DNA of 64,000 nucleotides from Lucinisca nassula (GCA_963580285.1 OY757016.1:45461124-45525123); one strand, 5' to 3'. Positions 9,992 through 21,175 are shown, numbered from the stretch's first letter. The notes: generated from the sequence alone by a model not told the origin. Numbers and translations: made by a program.

Positions 9992-10658
9992 TGTTATAGG
10001 GTATAGAAATAAAGCATACTTGTACTGCCTTGCGGTACAAGGCGACTTTTATAGCGACGTGGTAGAGTGTTTGCTCACCAATCCGGCGGCCCGGGTTCGA
10101 TCCCCGGCCGGGTAACGGTGATTAGCATTTTTTACCCCACTTGTGCATTACAACTCCTTCATAATCATAATCTCCCAGAAATTCGAGGACGGATTTCAAT
10201 GTGGAGGGGAGAATGTAATAGGGTATAGTTATATAGCATACTTGTACTGCCTTGCGGTACAAGCCGGCTTTTATAGCGACGTGGTAGAGTGTTTTCTTAT
10301 CAATCCGCCGCCACGGGTTCGATCCCCCACCGCGCTAAAGGCATGTAGCTTTTCTTCATCTGTTACATTTGGCGACCACCGTTAATTACCCACGCGTGCA
10401 TAAGAACTCCTTAAGTATCATTTCACGTGATTCTCGGACTCCCAGAAATTCGAGGATGAATTTTAATGTGTCGGGGTCGGGGTCGGGGGGGGGGGTTGAG
10501 AATGCCATAGGGTATAGGTGTATAGCACACCTGTACTGCCTTGCGGTACAAGCCGGCTTTTATAGCGACGGGATAGAGTATTTGCTTAACAATCCGACGG
10601 CCCGGGTTCAATCCCCGGCCGAGTTAAGGTGATTAGCATTTTTTTTTCACCTGTTACA
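9992..10658 (+). mobile_element. TRIM-like array of three short LTRs with tRNA-like Pol III boxes
   Basis: Three direct copies of a roughly 155-bp unit lie at about 9992-10150, 10214-10367 and 10503-10658. Each starts TGT(A/T)ATAGGG or a variant, and the last two end CTGTTACA, so they look like LTRs with TG..CA ends. Copy 2 is followed at once by a possible primer-binding site (TTTGGCGACCACCG, 10368-10381). Copies 2 and 3 are preceded by G-rich polypurine runs (10201-10213 and 10467-10502). Internal regions are only about 65-135 bp, as in terminal-repeat retrotransposons in miniature. Inside each LTR is a GTAC hairpin, then a tRNA-like segment with an A box near TAGCGACGTGG (10052-10062) and B box GGTTCGATCCC (10094-10104). 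The anticodon arm does not pair well, so this is not a functional tRNA gene. Confidence 0.65.
10052..10116 (+). other. tRNA-like segment with A and B boxes (first of three)
   Basis: The D-loop-like A box and T-arm are recognisable: CCGGG, loop TTCGATC, CCCGG form a perfect 5-bp T stem. A and B boxes start about 42 bp apart, as in tRNA genes. The acceptor 5' strand does not match the CCGGGTA 3' strand and the anticodon stem is not formed. Repeated at about 10275-10338 (B box intact) and 10565-10628 (B box with one change). Confidence 0.65.
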
Positions 10659-10739
10659 TTTCACTCAATAACAAATAAAATGAATAGCTTACAAATAGAA
10701 GACTGCATTCACCATTGGAAATCTAGGCTTCTTCGAATG

Positions 10740-10953
10740 CAGTCGCATGACATTTGGAGAAACAAAATGCCCCAGCCACATTCAAAAGGTTAATGGGGCG
10801 TTGTATGGGTGAAATGAATCTCAAGGAATGTCTTGATGATATCTTAATCTTTTGGGAAACTTTCGAAGAACACATTTCTAGGCTTGAAGCTGTTTTTAGC
10901 CTTTTAAATAATCGTGGTTTAAAACCAAAAGCATCTAAATGTGAGTTTTTTTA
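10740..10953 (+). pseudogene. Ty3/gypsy reverse transcriptase fragment
   Basis: The frame carries NAPATFKRLMGRCMG, then CLDDILIF, then TFEEHISRLEAVF and KASKCEFF, which is the palm region of Ty3/gypsy reverse transcriptase. About three residues before the catalytic DD pair are missing compared with the usual CL-hydrophobic-Y-hydrophobic-DD arrangement, and the frame ends soon after, so it is dead. It lies 80 bp past the LTR array and may be left from the parent element of that array, or be unrelated. Absent from unit 2. Confidence 0.8.
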
Positions 10954-11022
10954 AGTGTTCTGTTAGTTGCCTTGGTCATACCAATACAATAAATAATGAC
11001 TGAAGCCAAAGGCTTTTGCGGT

Positions 11023-11215
11023 GAATTATGCATATCCATAATTCGAAATATGGACATCCATAATCCAGCCCGATTTATATATATCCATATTTCGATTTAT
11101 GGATACCTATAAGTCGAATTATGCATATCCATTATTCGGCTGATTTATGGATATCCATAATTCGAATCCAGAATATCCATAAATCGAATTATGTATAACT
11201 ATAAATATGGTTTAA
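11023..11215. repeat. ATGGATATCCAT palindromic satellite, block 2
   Basis: Same words as at 9775-9975. In unit 2 the two blocks are only about 55 bp apart, whereas here they are separated by the LTR array and gypsy fragment. Confidence 0.8.
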
Positions 11216-11249
11216 ATAGTAAAACGGCAACCAAAACATTTCATTATGA

Positions 11250-11520
11250 ACACACGCCAATTAAAAATATTGAACATTTAACCACTATGAATATTTTTTT
11301 TTTTTCAGATAAAAAATCCTGATTTTTTTGTATTTCTGCTTGAAACATAGATTGTGGGTACTTGTAACGACCGCCTATGTGAGGCGGTTCTAAAGATTAC
11401 ACACAACCAATGTTTTTGAGCAGAAATGAGAAAGATAATATATACCCCTTTAAACCTAGGTTTTACTATTTAAAAGTAGGGTTTAAGGGCTCAAAATTAT
11501 ATAGGCCTGTTTGCGTGGTG
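11250..11520. mobile_element. Palindromic MITE (AGAACCGCCTC family), diverged
   Basis: Central hairpin near 11355-11395 with mismatches, flanked by the TTTCTGCTTGAAACA and TTTTTGAGCAGAAAT arms, ending near TATAGGCCTGTTTGCGTG. Counterpart at 27465-27725. Confidence 0.65.
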
Positions 11521-11732
11521 TAATACGAAATTTATGAAACCTGACATGGCTGGTTTGGTTTATTTTTAATGAGTGAGTGAGTGTGTTTAAGCTTTACGTC
11601 CCACCAACAGCTAAGGTCATACGGAGACGGGGCCTCGGTTTAAAGACTCATCCGAAAGTCTGTTTATTTTTAAGGAAACAGCCACGAATGAGCGCCCAAC
11701 GAATATCTTCTACTGTCATAAGCTATTAATTA

Positions 11733-11876
11733 ATAGAGGATCTTACATGAGTGCTCATGCATTATTGAATTCATTAAATGAGTTGAGGAAAAGGGATATA
11801 ATGCGAGGCTTAGCCGAGCGTTTTATCCCCTTTCCTCAACGAATTAAATAAATTCAATAATAGATGAGCACGAAAG
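11733..11876. repeat. Fold-back inverted repeat of about 145 bp
   Basis: Left arm words GAGTGCTCATG, ATTATTGAATTCATT and GAGGAAAAGGGAT are mirrored as ATCCCCTTTCCTC, AATTCAATAAT and ATGAGCAC. The turn lies near GGCTTAGCC. Unit 2 has the same fold-back at 27950-28075 with better pairing. Confidence 0.75.
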
Positions 11877-12152
11877 CAAGATTCTATTTATCATATGACA
11901 TTTAAAACGCATTTTATTCACGATTGTTTTACAAAAAGTATCAATATTCCGCCATCAATAAACGCGACGTCGTTAAGGACGTCGTACATATAACGTTACG
12001 TGGCGTATCTGACTAATTTGCATGTATAATCCACTAGTTGATTATCAAATTCATTACACGGCGTTATTACACACTCAGACGCGACGTCATATGATAAATA
12101 GAGTTTATATGGTTTTTTGATCGATTTCGGTGAAAGCATTCACAAGTTTTCT

Positions 12153-12222
12153 AAGGCTTCCGAGTAAAAAAACGAGTGAGCGATAGCGAACGAGTTTTTT
12201 TACACGAAAGCCTTAATACACG
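12153..12222. repeat. Fold-back inverted repeat of about 70 bp
   Basis: AAGGCTT..GAGTAAAAAAACGAGT is mirrored by CGAGTTTTTTTAC..AAGCCTT around GAGCGATAGCG. Private to unit 1. Confidence 0.6.
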
Positions 12223-12775
12223 AAAGAATTATTTCTCCGTAATCAATCAAAACAACAAAATAAACTGTTTATTACATTTACATTCATGTTTTGACTTTGA
12301 ATTTTCAAATTCAACCATTCTGGTTTTCATCTAAAATAGTTTCCGTCAGGGTATGGATTTCAGGAGGCGTGGTTTAGTTTCAAAATCAGTCGGCATCTTG
12401 TTTTCTTTTCAATGCAAAAATCACCCTTTCCTTGAAATACAGATGTGCAAATGTCATGAAATTAGAACTGTACTTTCAAGAAAATAATACTTTATCTTCG
12501 TGTTGCAGGTCTCTCCTCAAAAACGTCAAATGGAAGCAAAATTTGAAGTCTGATTTCTATGATTTTGTCAGATTTTCCGTCAAAGGTCAACTATTGTTAT
12601 TGTTGTTACCAACGACGTCAGCAACGTCGCTTAGCAATTATGACGTCAAAACGTTCGAAACGAAGAAATGAAATAAATCACAGTTGAATGATTATCAGGA
12701 TCTCTGTCACCGAGAAAAATAGTTAATTCATTGTTAGAAATGTAATAAAACATTTTAATGACGTTTGTATTTGAT
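12223..12775. other. AT-rich stretch, no gene seen
   Basis: A plus-strand frame of 79 codons (12432-12671) has no recognisable domain and no support. The stretch is unit-1 specific. Nothing else was seen. Confidence 0.45.
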
Positions 12776-12779
12776 ATGT

Positions 12780-13170
12780 TTTGAAATTACACATTATGGT
12801 CATTAAGAAAGTATATGAATCGCTCACCTTTCTACTTCACAATATTTACATGTATATTGGATTTGGCACAAAATTAAACGGACAAATTTTGAGAATTCAA
12901 ATCGGTACGAATTGCGCACGACTAATGGCTGATTTGTTCTCGCACTGATTTGAAAGAGACTTCATGATTTATCTTTCAAAGAAGAGGCGAATGACTAAAT
13001 ATTGGTTATACCTACTGCAAGTGTTTTTTTTTCAGTCAATCTTAGCTTTCAGAGCTCTTGTTCTGATACCAAAGCCTTGATGTTTAATTTATTATTGCAT
13101 ATTTTAGAAGGATTAATTGATGTAAAATTTAAAGTAAACGCGATGATTCTGATTTTGAGATCATCGGCTC
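12780..13170 (+). pseudogene. Degenerate PLE reverse transcriptase fragment
   Basis: Broken frames include IQIGTNCARLMADLF, which aligns with IPMGTNCAPLVADLF of the fuller PLE (16315-16360), followed by FERDFM and later the FDFEI-like tract. Catalytic YLDD is lost in an internal deletion. A LINE 5' fragment abuts at about 13171. Confidence 0.75.
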
Positions 13171-13655
13171 ACGCTCTCGCCCCCTGCACAGTGATTTTCT
13201 ACGTTTGTGAGACGGTTCTGAATAGACTGAACAGATATCAGTACCTCATCGATTCGCGCACATTCTTAGGCTATGTCAAGTGAAAGTTCGTGTTTCAACG
13301 ACTTCATTTTACTCTCAATACTTTGCATCAACACAGTTTATAGTCTGTCCATCTTACTCTCAAGAGTCTTTTTCATACAAACTTGGTTCTTTTTAATGTC
13401 AGTTTTGTCGCCATCTTGTTTTGTTTAGGACCTGGCTTAGGTGTTTCCCTCCGACGATCTATCTCTCTTTTTTTGTTCCTTACAGGAGAATCTGGCATAA
13501 CTTACATACAACATGAAATCCAAGGAACAACTAACACGTTCATATAAAATTCCATTTATACCCATGCCAAAAATGAAATTTAAACCCATATTTTGATCAC
13601 ACTGAAAAATTTCATTGTCCATCGAAAGTAGTCCGCGTATGAATGTGAGGGGTAA
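13171..13655 (-). mobile_element. LINE 5' fragment (ORF1 start region)
   Basis: Nearly identical to 32308-32790, the 5' end of the LINE in unit 2, but with no LINE body. The minus strand carries the basic SCKEQKKRDRSSEG tract. Directly beyond it, ACGCGACGTCGTTAAGGAC recurs; the same word follows the empty LINE site at 11962. Confidence 0.75.
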
Positions 13656-13789
13656 AAACGCGACGTCGTTAAGGACATCGAACATGTTACGTTACGACGC
13701 GTATCTTACTAATTTGCATGTTTAATTCACCAGTTGGTTATCGAATTTATTACATAGCGTTAATAACGCTTACACACTCAGACGCGACG

Positions 13790-14760
13790 TCATATGAAAA
13801 AACATTTTAATGACGTTTGTATTTTATATGTTTTGAAATTACACATTATGGTTATTAACAAAGTGTGTGAATCTCTCAAATTTCTATTTCGCAATACTTA
13901 CATGTATGTTGGATTTGGTACAGAATTAAACGGACAAATCGTGAGAATTCAAATCGGTACGAATTGCGCACGACTAATGGCTGATTTGTTCTTGTACTGA
14001 TTTGAAAGAGACTTTTCGTAAAATCGTTCTTCGATATAAAAAGATTGGGTACAATATGGATATTATACGACAGACTGCATGCATGGTAGTTAACCCAATC
14101 ACGGTTGGCAACTTTGATTCCCTCTTTAATTGCACGCTGGTGGGTCAGGCCTAAGATTCTATGACGGTACCAACGTAAAAGCTTATTGAGAATTAGAGAG
14201 ATCTAATTCAAGGTAATGTTGGTTGGTGCCTGATGCTCTGTCTCTGGTTGGGCCCATCGGAGTCTAACTGTTGGTTTTCTTTTGCTCCAGCATTTCAGTG
14301 GTTTTTTTGCTGTCGAGTCCCCACCGTTGTCTCACCTCTGTGGTTCTTTGATTATTTGTGTTCACGGAGATGTTGCACTGATGAGTTAGGAGGCCTTCAT
14401 GCGGACTGAACAAATTATTTGTCTAAATCGCGGCAGAAGTAAGGGCGAGGATTCTGGCCACGTAAAATCGGTTTCAGCCCCCTAGTGGAAATCTTTCCAC
14501 TGACCGTTCCAAGGCAGTTCTTCTGTGGCGATTTATTTATGTTGCTGTTTGTTACTTACTGTGTGTATCACTTGTGTCTTTTAATTTTGGATGGCCATAT
14601 GGCCATTTTGTGGGAAAGTAACTGTCCCTATGGCCTTCCTTTGTTTAGGTGTCCATTATGGTCTGGTCGCTTAATGTTTGTATTTCTTTCCCTTTGGTGT
14701 CTTTGATGGGTGGAGTAAGTTAATTGTATCGATTCCTGATCTTTGTTTTACTTCTACTTT
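13790..14760 (+). mobile_element. Degenerate, internally deleted PLE
   Basis: Starts with PLE palm residues (IQIGTNCARLMADLF), jumps to the carboxy-terminal tract RYKKIGYNMDIIRQTAC and continues into the PLE 3' region. Nearly the same deletion derivative is at 32930-33690, so it predates the duplication of this segment. Confidence 0.75.
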
Positions 14761-14829
14761 AAACGTAAATTACATGCTTTTAAACGAAACAATACTAGAC
14801 TGAAGTGACTGTCAATTATATTATATTAT

Positions 14830-17126
14830 TAAATCATGGACGCCACTCTATGCTTTCGTTTCTAAGTTCATTCGGTTTTACGTCTTCTGGACACCGAGGC
14901 GAATAAATTCTACGATAGTTCTTATCAGTTATATGATGCGGCTTTCTTAACTAGAGGCTATACTCAGCATACTCTCCGTCCTTACATTGATTCTGAAATT
15001 AATCATAAACGCCATTTCTTCAAAATATCCTTCATTAATAAGGGTATGGATTTTATAGATTTGCCCAGTATTTTCCGTGAGAGCTCGGTGCTTTCTTCCA
15101 TTCCTGCTTATTTTCAAAATACTGAAACACCTATAATTTGCTATAAATATAACAAACCTATTAGATCTATCATTTTTAATTTCAATAAACTTGTTTCAGA
15201 TCTTGATATTGATACTAATACTCCTGATTCATGTGATTGTAAAAACTCAGTGTATTGCTATCCTGCTGCTGGTCATGTAATTACTGGCAATTTGAAAATT
15301 ATTCCTGATTCTAGGATAAGGAATATAATTTCTAAGGACCGAAATATCGGTTTCCTTCTAAAATTGAATTCAGTTAATGTAGAGATGAAATCGCTGCTGC
15401 CTTGAATGAATTCGGTAATAGATGGTGTAAGCGAGAGTATGTTGAGCATAAAGCCCTTAAGGACTGGAAACTTAGCATTTTAAAACTAGTGAATGAGCGC
15501 ATTTCTTTCTATTCTCAAAATACTAACTTATTACCCCCTAAGCCTAAAGACGTCTTTACGTCATCTTAAACTAGGTATTCAAGAATTTCAGAAGTTTGTT
15601 TTGGCCTCTGCAGACAAGGCCGCTAACAACGTCGTCGTTGTGTGACGGCTCCACTATGTTAACACGCTTAAACAGGAGCTTGGTGGTACTAAGGCCTATG
15701 AACTTCAGCCTTTAGCTGAAGAGAGAGCTATAGTATTTAAACATATTTGTCATTCAGCCACCAAGTTTGCTGTGTGTGTTACTGAAGGTCAAGACAAGCT
15801 TTCTACGCTTTATTGGTTACCAAAAGTTCATAAAAGACCTTACAAAGCACGGTTTATTGCAAATTCTAGCTCTTGCACTACCACTGAACTTTCTAAATTG
15901 TTAACTTCCTGCCTTACTGCTATTAAAACGCACGTGATTAAATATTGTGATAAAGTCTTTGAAAGATCAGGAAGAAATCTGTTTTGGTCTATAAAATATT
16001 CGAATGAGGTTTTAAATAAATTGAAATCCAGACGTTTTCGTGCTTTAAGTCTGTCTACTTATGATTTTTCCACTCTTTACACAACACTTCCTCATAATCT
16101 TATAAAAGAAAAGCTTAATGATTTAATTGAACGGGCTTTTCACAGAGAAGATTCTCTCTATCTTGCATGTGATGTCAGAAATGCATTTTTCACTTCTAAA
16201 GAGCATAAGAATTATACACTTTGGTCATGTCAGAAAGTGTGTGATGCCCTCACCTTTCTACTTGACAATATTTATATTAGATTCGGTACTAAGTTATTTA
16301 GACAAATTGTGGTTATTCCGATGGGTACGAATTGCGCACCTCTTGTGGCTGATCTGTTCTTGTATTGTTATGAAAGAGACTTCATGTTGTCGCTTTCCAA
16401 TGATAACCAATCTGAAATTATTGAAGCTTTTAGCTCCACTTCTAGATATTTAGATGATTTATTAAATATTGATAATACCTATTTCGATGGTTTGATCAGT
16501 CAGATTAACCCCCAGAACTTCAGTTAAATAAAGCAAATTCTTCTGAAACCGAGGCCCCGTTTTTTGATTTACATCTATCTATTGTAGATGGGCTTGTTTC
16601 GTGCAAAATTTATGATAAACGCGATGCATTTGATTTTGAGATTGTAAATTTTCCTTTTTTGGATGGTGATGTTCCTCGTGCACCATCCTATGGCGTTTAT
16701 ATTTCGCAATTAATTCGATTTGCTAGAGTGTGTAGTCATGTAACTGACTTCAACACTCATAATAAATTATTAACGGCTAAACTTCTTAATCAGGGTTATC
16801 AGTACCATAAACTACGCAAAGCCTTTTCAAAATTTTATAGACGTCATTCTGATTTAATTTCAAAATTCAATATTGGACTTAAATCTCTTCTGCAACAAGG
16901 TCTATCGGAACCCGAATTTTATGGTGACTTAGTTTATAAATTCAGAAAAATATATAGCCGCAATGACTTCAGAACCCAATTTCGTAAAACCATTCTTCGA
17001 TATAAAAAGATTGGGTACAACATGGATGTTATACGACAGACTGCATGCACGGTTGGCAACTTTGCTTCCCTCTTTAACTGCACGCCTTTGGGTCAGGCCT
17101 CGGATTCTATGACGGTTCCAACGTAA
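14830..17126 (+). pseudogene. Penelope-like reverse transcriptase, most complete copy
   Basis: A retroelement polymerase read in pieces: 15046-15405, then a shifted frame to about 15640, then 15660-16527 and 16540-17126. The N-terminal part has SCDCKNSVYCYP and GHVITGNL. The palm has LYWLPKVHK, ARFIANSS, YDFSTLYTTLPH, IPMGTNCAPLVADLF and catalytic SRYLDDLL (about 16440-16465), diagnostic of Penelope-like elements. The end is HVTDFNTHNKLL, QGYQYHKLRKAF, RYKKIGYNMDVIRQTAC and a final MTVPT. Breaks are a frameshift near 15345, another near 15560, an in-frame TGA near 15642 and a frameshift near 16515. No GIY-YIG endonuclease motif was seen at either end, though the 5' end may be incomplete. It is flanked on both sides by decayed PLE pieces in the same orientation. 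Confidence 0.85.
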
Positions 17127-17915
17127 AGGCTTATTGAGAATTAGAGAGATCTAATTCAAGGTAATGTTGGTTGGTGCCTGATGCTCTGTCTCTGGTCGGG
17201 CCTATCGGAGTCTAACTGTTGGTTTTCTTTTACTCCAGCATTTCAGTGGTTTCTTGCTGTCGAGTCCTCACCGTTGTCTCACCTCTGTGTGGTTCTTTGA
17301 TTATTTGTGTTCACGGAGATGTTGCACTGATGAGTTAGGAGGCCTTCATGCGGACAGCAAATTGTAAAACGTCTCCCCGTACATCAACCATAGTGCAGTT
17401 TATATTTTACTTTTGGTCCTTTGAGATCAGCGTGAATATTCTGAGGAATCAGAAATAAATTATTGGTTTAGACTCGTATTCTAGACAAGTTTTTAATTAT
17501 TTGGCCCCATTTTGATTTATATCAGTCTTTGAATCGACTGCCTATTCGAAATTCACAAAATTGCAGTATGCTTCCTCTGGCTTTCTTTGCCGGATCATTA
17601 CAGGGTCACTGATGAGGCTTTATTAGCCGAAACTACGTAGTATGACCCATCTTCTGTCTTATGAATGTTTTCATTGCTCTTAAAGGAACTCATTTTTGAT
17701 TTTTATTTGTCTAAATCGCGACGGTAGTAAGGGCGAGGATTGTGGCCACGTAAAATTGATGTAAGCCCCCCAGTGGAAATCTTTCCACTGACGAAATCTT
17801 TGCACTGACCGTTCCAAGGCGGTTCTTCTGTGGCGGTTTATTTATGTTGTTGTTTGTTACTTACTGTGTCTACCACTTGTGTCTTTTTATTTTGGATGGC
17901 CATATGGCCATTTGT
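17127..17915 (+). mobile_element. PLE 3' non-coding region, unit 2
   Basis: Continuous with the PLE ending at 17126, and corresponds to 83-870 in unit 1. It contains a short fold-back at AGTGGAAATCTTTCCACT (about 17770). Confidence 0.75.
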
Positions 17916-18104
17916 TGAAAAGTAACTGTCCTTATGGCCTTCCTTTGTTTAGGTTTCCATTATGGTCTGGTCGCTTCATGTGTGTGTTTCTTTCCCTTTG
18001 GTGTCTTTGTTGGGTGGAGTAAGTTAATTGTATCGATTCCTGATCTTTGTTTTACTTCTACATTTTTAATGATTTCTCTTTCTAAAGAAGAGCAATCTGA
18101 ATTA

Positions 18105-18570
18105 TCGATGTCTTAATATGAGAAGGAATAACTGAATATTGGTTATACCTACTGCAAGTTTTTTTTTCAGTCAATCTTAGCTTTCAGAGCTCTTATTCTG
18201 ATACCATAACCTTGATGTTTTATTTATTATTGCCTATTTTAGAAGGATTAATTGATGTAAAATTTAAAGAAAACGCGATGATTCTGATTTTGCGATTGTA
18301 AATAGTCCATACTTGGATGGGGATGCTCCACCTGGGGCGGCCTAAGGTTTTTATAACCATTTAGGTTTGCTAAAGTGTCTAGTCATGTTATTCACTTCAA
18401 TACTCGAAATAAATAATGAATTACCTAAAATTGGAGATCAGGGTTATTGAACTTATCGATATCATAGACTCCAAAAAGTGTTTCATAAAATTATAGACGC
18501 CAATTCGATTAAGTTTCAAAATCAATAAATTCAGTAAGACTTTTATGTAAGTCGCTTGCTGACTAATGTT
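18105..18570 (+). pseudogene. Degenerate PLE carboxy-terminal fragment, unit 2
   Basis: Counterpart of 1060-1540 with the same stops and frameshifts plus a further 1-bp loss near 18520, so decay preceded duplication. Confidence 0.7.
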
Positions 18571-18734
18571 TCGTCTTTGATCGGTCCCACCCAAGCAAAC
18601 ACTTGTTTTTCTTTTGCGTAAATGTTTCAGATATTTCATGTTCTCGAGACATCGTTGTTTTATCCCTGAATTTGTTTGAGGCCGTTTAGAAATCCTCTAA
18701 AAACGTGTTCACCAGAGAAGAACTAAGGCATTAG

Positions 18735-18985
18735 AAAAACACACCTATACAAATACATAGTAATTTTTCCGCTGAAAAACAAACATTTTAAGATGAAACA
18801 TTCTGCTAGTTTCTTATTTGTGCTCAAAATATAGATTGTTGGTACACGTTAGAACCGCCTCATCGAGGCGGGTCTAACGAGTACCTACATTCTATATTTT
18901 GAGAAGAAATAATAAAAATAAGGTTTACGCCTGTTAATATTAAAGTTGTGTTCAAGGGGCTTATAATTATATAGGCGTGATTTGT
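18735..18985. mobile_element. Palindromic MITE, unit 2 counterpart of 1691-1940
   Basis: Same ends and central hairpin; one arm has GGGTCTAACG instead of GGTTCTAACG, which breaks one pair. Confidence 0.75.
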
Positions 18986-20389
18986 CTACTTACAACTGAC
19001 CGACAAACTTTGATTTATTGCTCAATAAATCACAGACTAGAGCTCATCTATTTCGATTATAACACGCTGAAAATCGGCAAAAATGTTGTTGTTTCCTCCG
19101 AATTCTCACAACTTTTCGCCAATGTAAGAAAGAAATCCCGCATAAATTAATGACTGCAACACATGCATTTGGGTCCTTTTGTAACGTTTGGGTGCGATAA
19201 AGAATCTACATGTGGCGTCATAAATTGACAGCCGCAAGTTTTTAACGACGTCACTCGGCACGCTCTTCCGCACCATGATTTGTTGCATAATAAAACACGG
19301 TTCCTTCCCATTTTTTTTACAGATTTAACAGATAACAAACAATTTTACACAGATCTTTGGCGTCGATGCTATAAATAACCGTAACTTGGATTTTGTGCCT
19401 GGTCAGCCATAGTCACGTGGGCAAAAGCAAGCTGGGGAGCCTCTGTGGTAAGTAACTTTAAGTCGATCGATAAACAGTCGAACATTGTAAATTGAAGTCA
19501 GTTGAACTTAATAATTCCAACCTTTCAGGAGCCATGACAATTGTTCGAGCTTGGGGTAGTTCTAATTACTGAGATTTTTTTGTATAGTGCCAGGTCATGA
19601 CGTATGCTTAGTAATCACTTCTGGGTGATCGTCTCCAGAATGACCTTTACAGTGTTGACGGGGACGTTAAACCTCAAATCAACCAACCAACCAACGGCTG
19701 AGGGATCTCTTCAGGATATCTTTACGATCTTCAATAAAATAAAAAAATGTTGTGTGTGCTCATTAGAATCGCCTCACTCAGACTATTCTAATGAGTATGT
19801 ACAACATACCTTTTCAATATAAACTCAGAGAAATTATCTGAACAGATGGATATCTTGGCTCCCGCCCATCGGGAATTGAAGAAATAGATGGGCTGCATGA
19901 AATGACATCTCAAGCCCTGTCGCCAAATGAAACCATTAGAGTTTATAAGCATGGACGGTCCGACTCGCACAACTTTGCCTGGGCAGGCTTAGATCCTCTA
20001 AGCGGATTACCAGTACTCGTGTGCGGTCGGTTTCAGCTCTGCATGGAAGCATCATAGCCCGATGGGCGGGGGCCATTTTGTCTCCCATGTCAATAGGGGT
20101 CAAATGAGCAAATTCTTTTTAAGAGTAGACCCCTTTTTCAGTAAGACAGGTCTTAAAGAAAAGCGAACAGGAAGTCCCGAAAGTTGTCTCCCTTTGAAAA
20201 ATGGCACTCCCCTTAAATTACATAACCAACAAGTTCCACATCTTCCTTCTACTCATTCTATTTACTTCTTTACAAACAAACTAAAGACCACTTTTGAACA
20301 GTCCCAAAGGTGGTCGTAATATAGGAATTTTACTGTATAACTTGTAGTTTAGCTCTTTGAACTGGTTTCGTACTATGTTAAAACTTAAA

Positions 20390-20708
20390 TATGTTCTAGA
20401 AAGGGTTATCCTTTGGAAGCAAGGAATACACCACAGAACTGGAAAATGTGGAGTGTGCATGTTTTCTGGGCCAGACTAGCTAGTTTTGGCCAATTAGACC
20501 TCATCAGTGACCCTCAAATATTTTCAAAATTCCACAATGGAATCAATGATCCCAAAGGACAAGAAAATATAAACTACACTATGATGTAGGGCAGGGAGAC
20601 ATTTTACGACTGCCACACATTCCCCGACAACAGCTGTAGTGACGTTAATTATGTTCTAGAAAGGGTTATCCTTTGGAAGCAAGGAATACACCACAGAACT
20701 GGAAAATT
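20390..20708. repeat. Repeat with about 60-bp direct terminal copies, unit 2
   Basis: Counterpart of 3343-3668, with both direct copies of ATGTTCTAGAAAGGGTTATC present. Confidence 0.6.
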
Positions 20709-20992
20709 AAACTAAAACTTAAAAAGCCTTAGGTCTTAAAAGGGACACTGACAAACCATATTGAACCAGATCTGACGGCACTCGATGCGACGACTGTTTA
20801 GGATGCCTCCTATTTGCTCAAGAATAGCAATGTTTGTAAAACTTGCAACAACTAAAAGAAACTAGAAAACCTCTGTTTCGCAAATTGACCTTCAAAAAGC
20901 TATTATTTGAAAGTTACCAAACGTCACGCATGCATATGTTTGACTGATTGCGCATGCGTACAATTTTAATCACAAATGCAGCTTTCACTTAC

Positions 20993-21175
20993 TTGTACAT
21001 AGCATTTTAGCCTCACTCTGTGCCCAGTCCCAACGGCCAAAATTACATGTCACGCCTTGTACTGCAGGAGATTTTTGGAAGCCCTGGGCGCACGTGTAAT
21101 AACAGTAGGCATTATTCTTCCGGCTACATGAATATGAAATGTACCCGTTGGGTATAGTCCTCGGACAACCATTCC
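20993..21175 (-). CDS. Sushi/CCP module exon (copy in unit 2)
   Basis: Internal exon of 183 nt, minus strand: acceptor TTTTGCAG above 21175, donor GTAAGTG below 20993, phase 1 at both ends. Read from the second complete codon, the translation has GCPRTIPNGYISYSC, AYCYYTCAQGF, a GVTC, GRWDWAQ and ends MLCT: six cysteines, the canonical NG, GF and W positions, closer to a textbook CCP than its sister at 3946-4131. Role by family: a ligand- or protein-binding module of an extracellular protein. It fits in frame between the exons at 35939-36118 and 3946-4131, and lacks its own start codon. Surrounding intron sequence is almost the same as in unit 1, whereas the exon differs at about 12 percent of positions, almost always changing the residue. 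All cysteines and tryptophans are kept. Confidence 0.82.

Larger units (their letters stand above)
1..17044. repeat. Segmental tandem duplication, unit 1
   Basis: Nearly the whole stretch is repeated in the same order and orientation from 17045 onward, with an offset of about 17044 at the start that drifts to about 16850 near 7.3 kb because of small indels and a minisatellite copy difference. Matching landmarks are the PLE 3' region, the CCP exon, the pearl-like array, the 74-bp minisatellite, the ATGGATATCCAT satellite and the fold-back at 11.7 kb. By eye, most non-coding blocks differ at only a few percent of positions. Unit 1 has private insertions near 8.5, 9.5 and 10.0 kb and at 14.8-17.1 kb. 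Confidence 0.93.

Noticed and set aside
10052..10116. Functional tRNA gene
   Set aside because: The T arm and boxes are good, but the acceptor strands and anticodon arm do not pair, and the segment repeats inside three LTR-like units.
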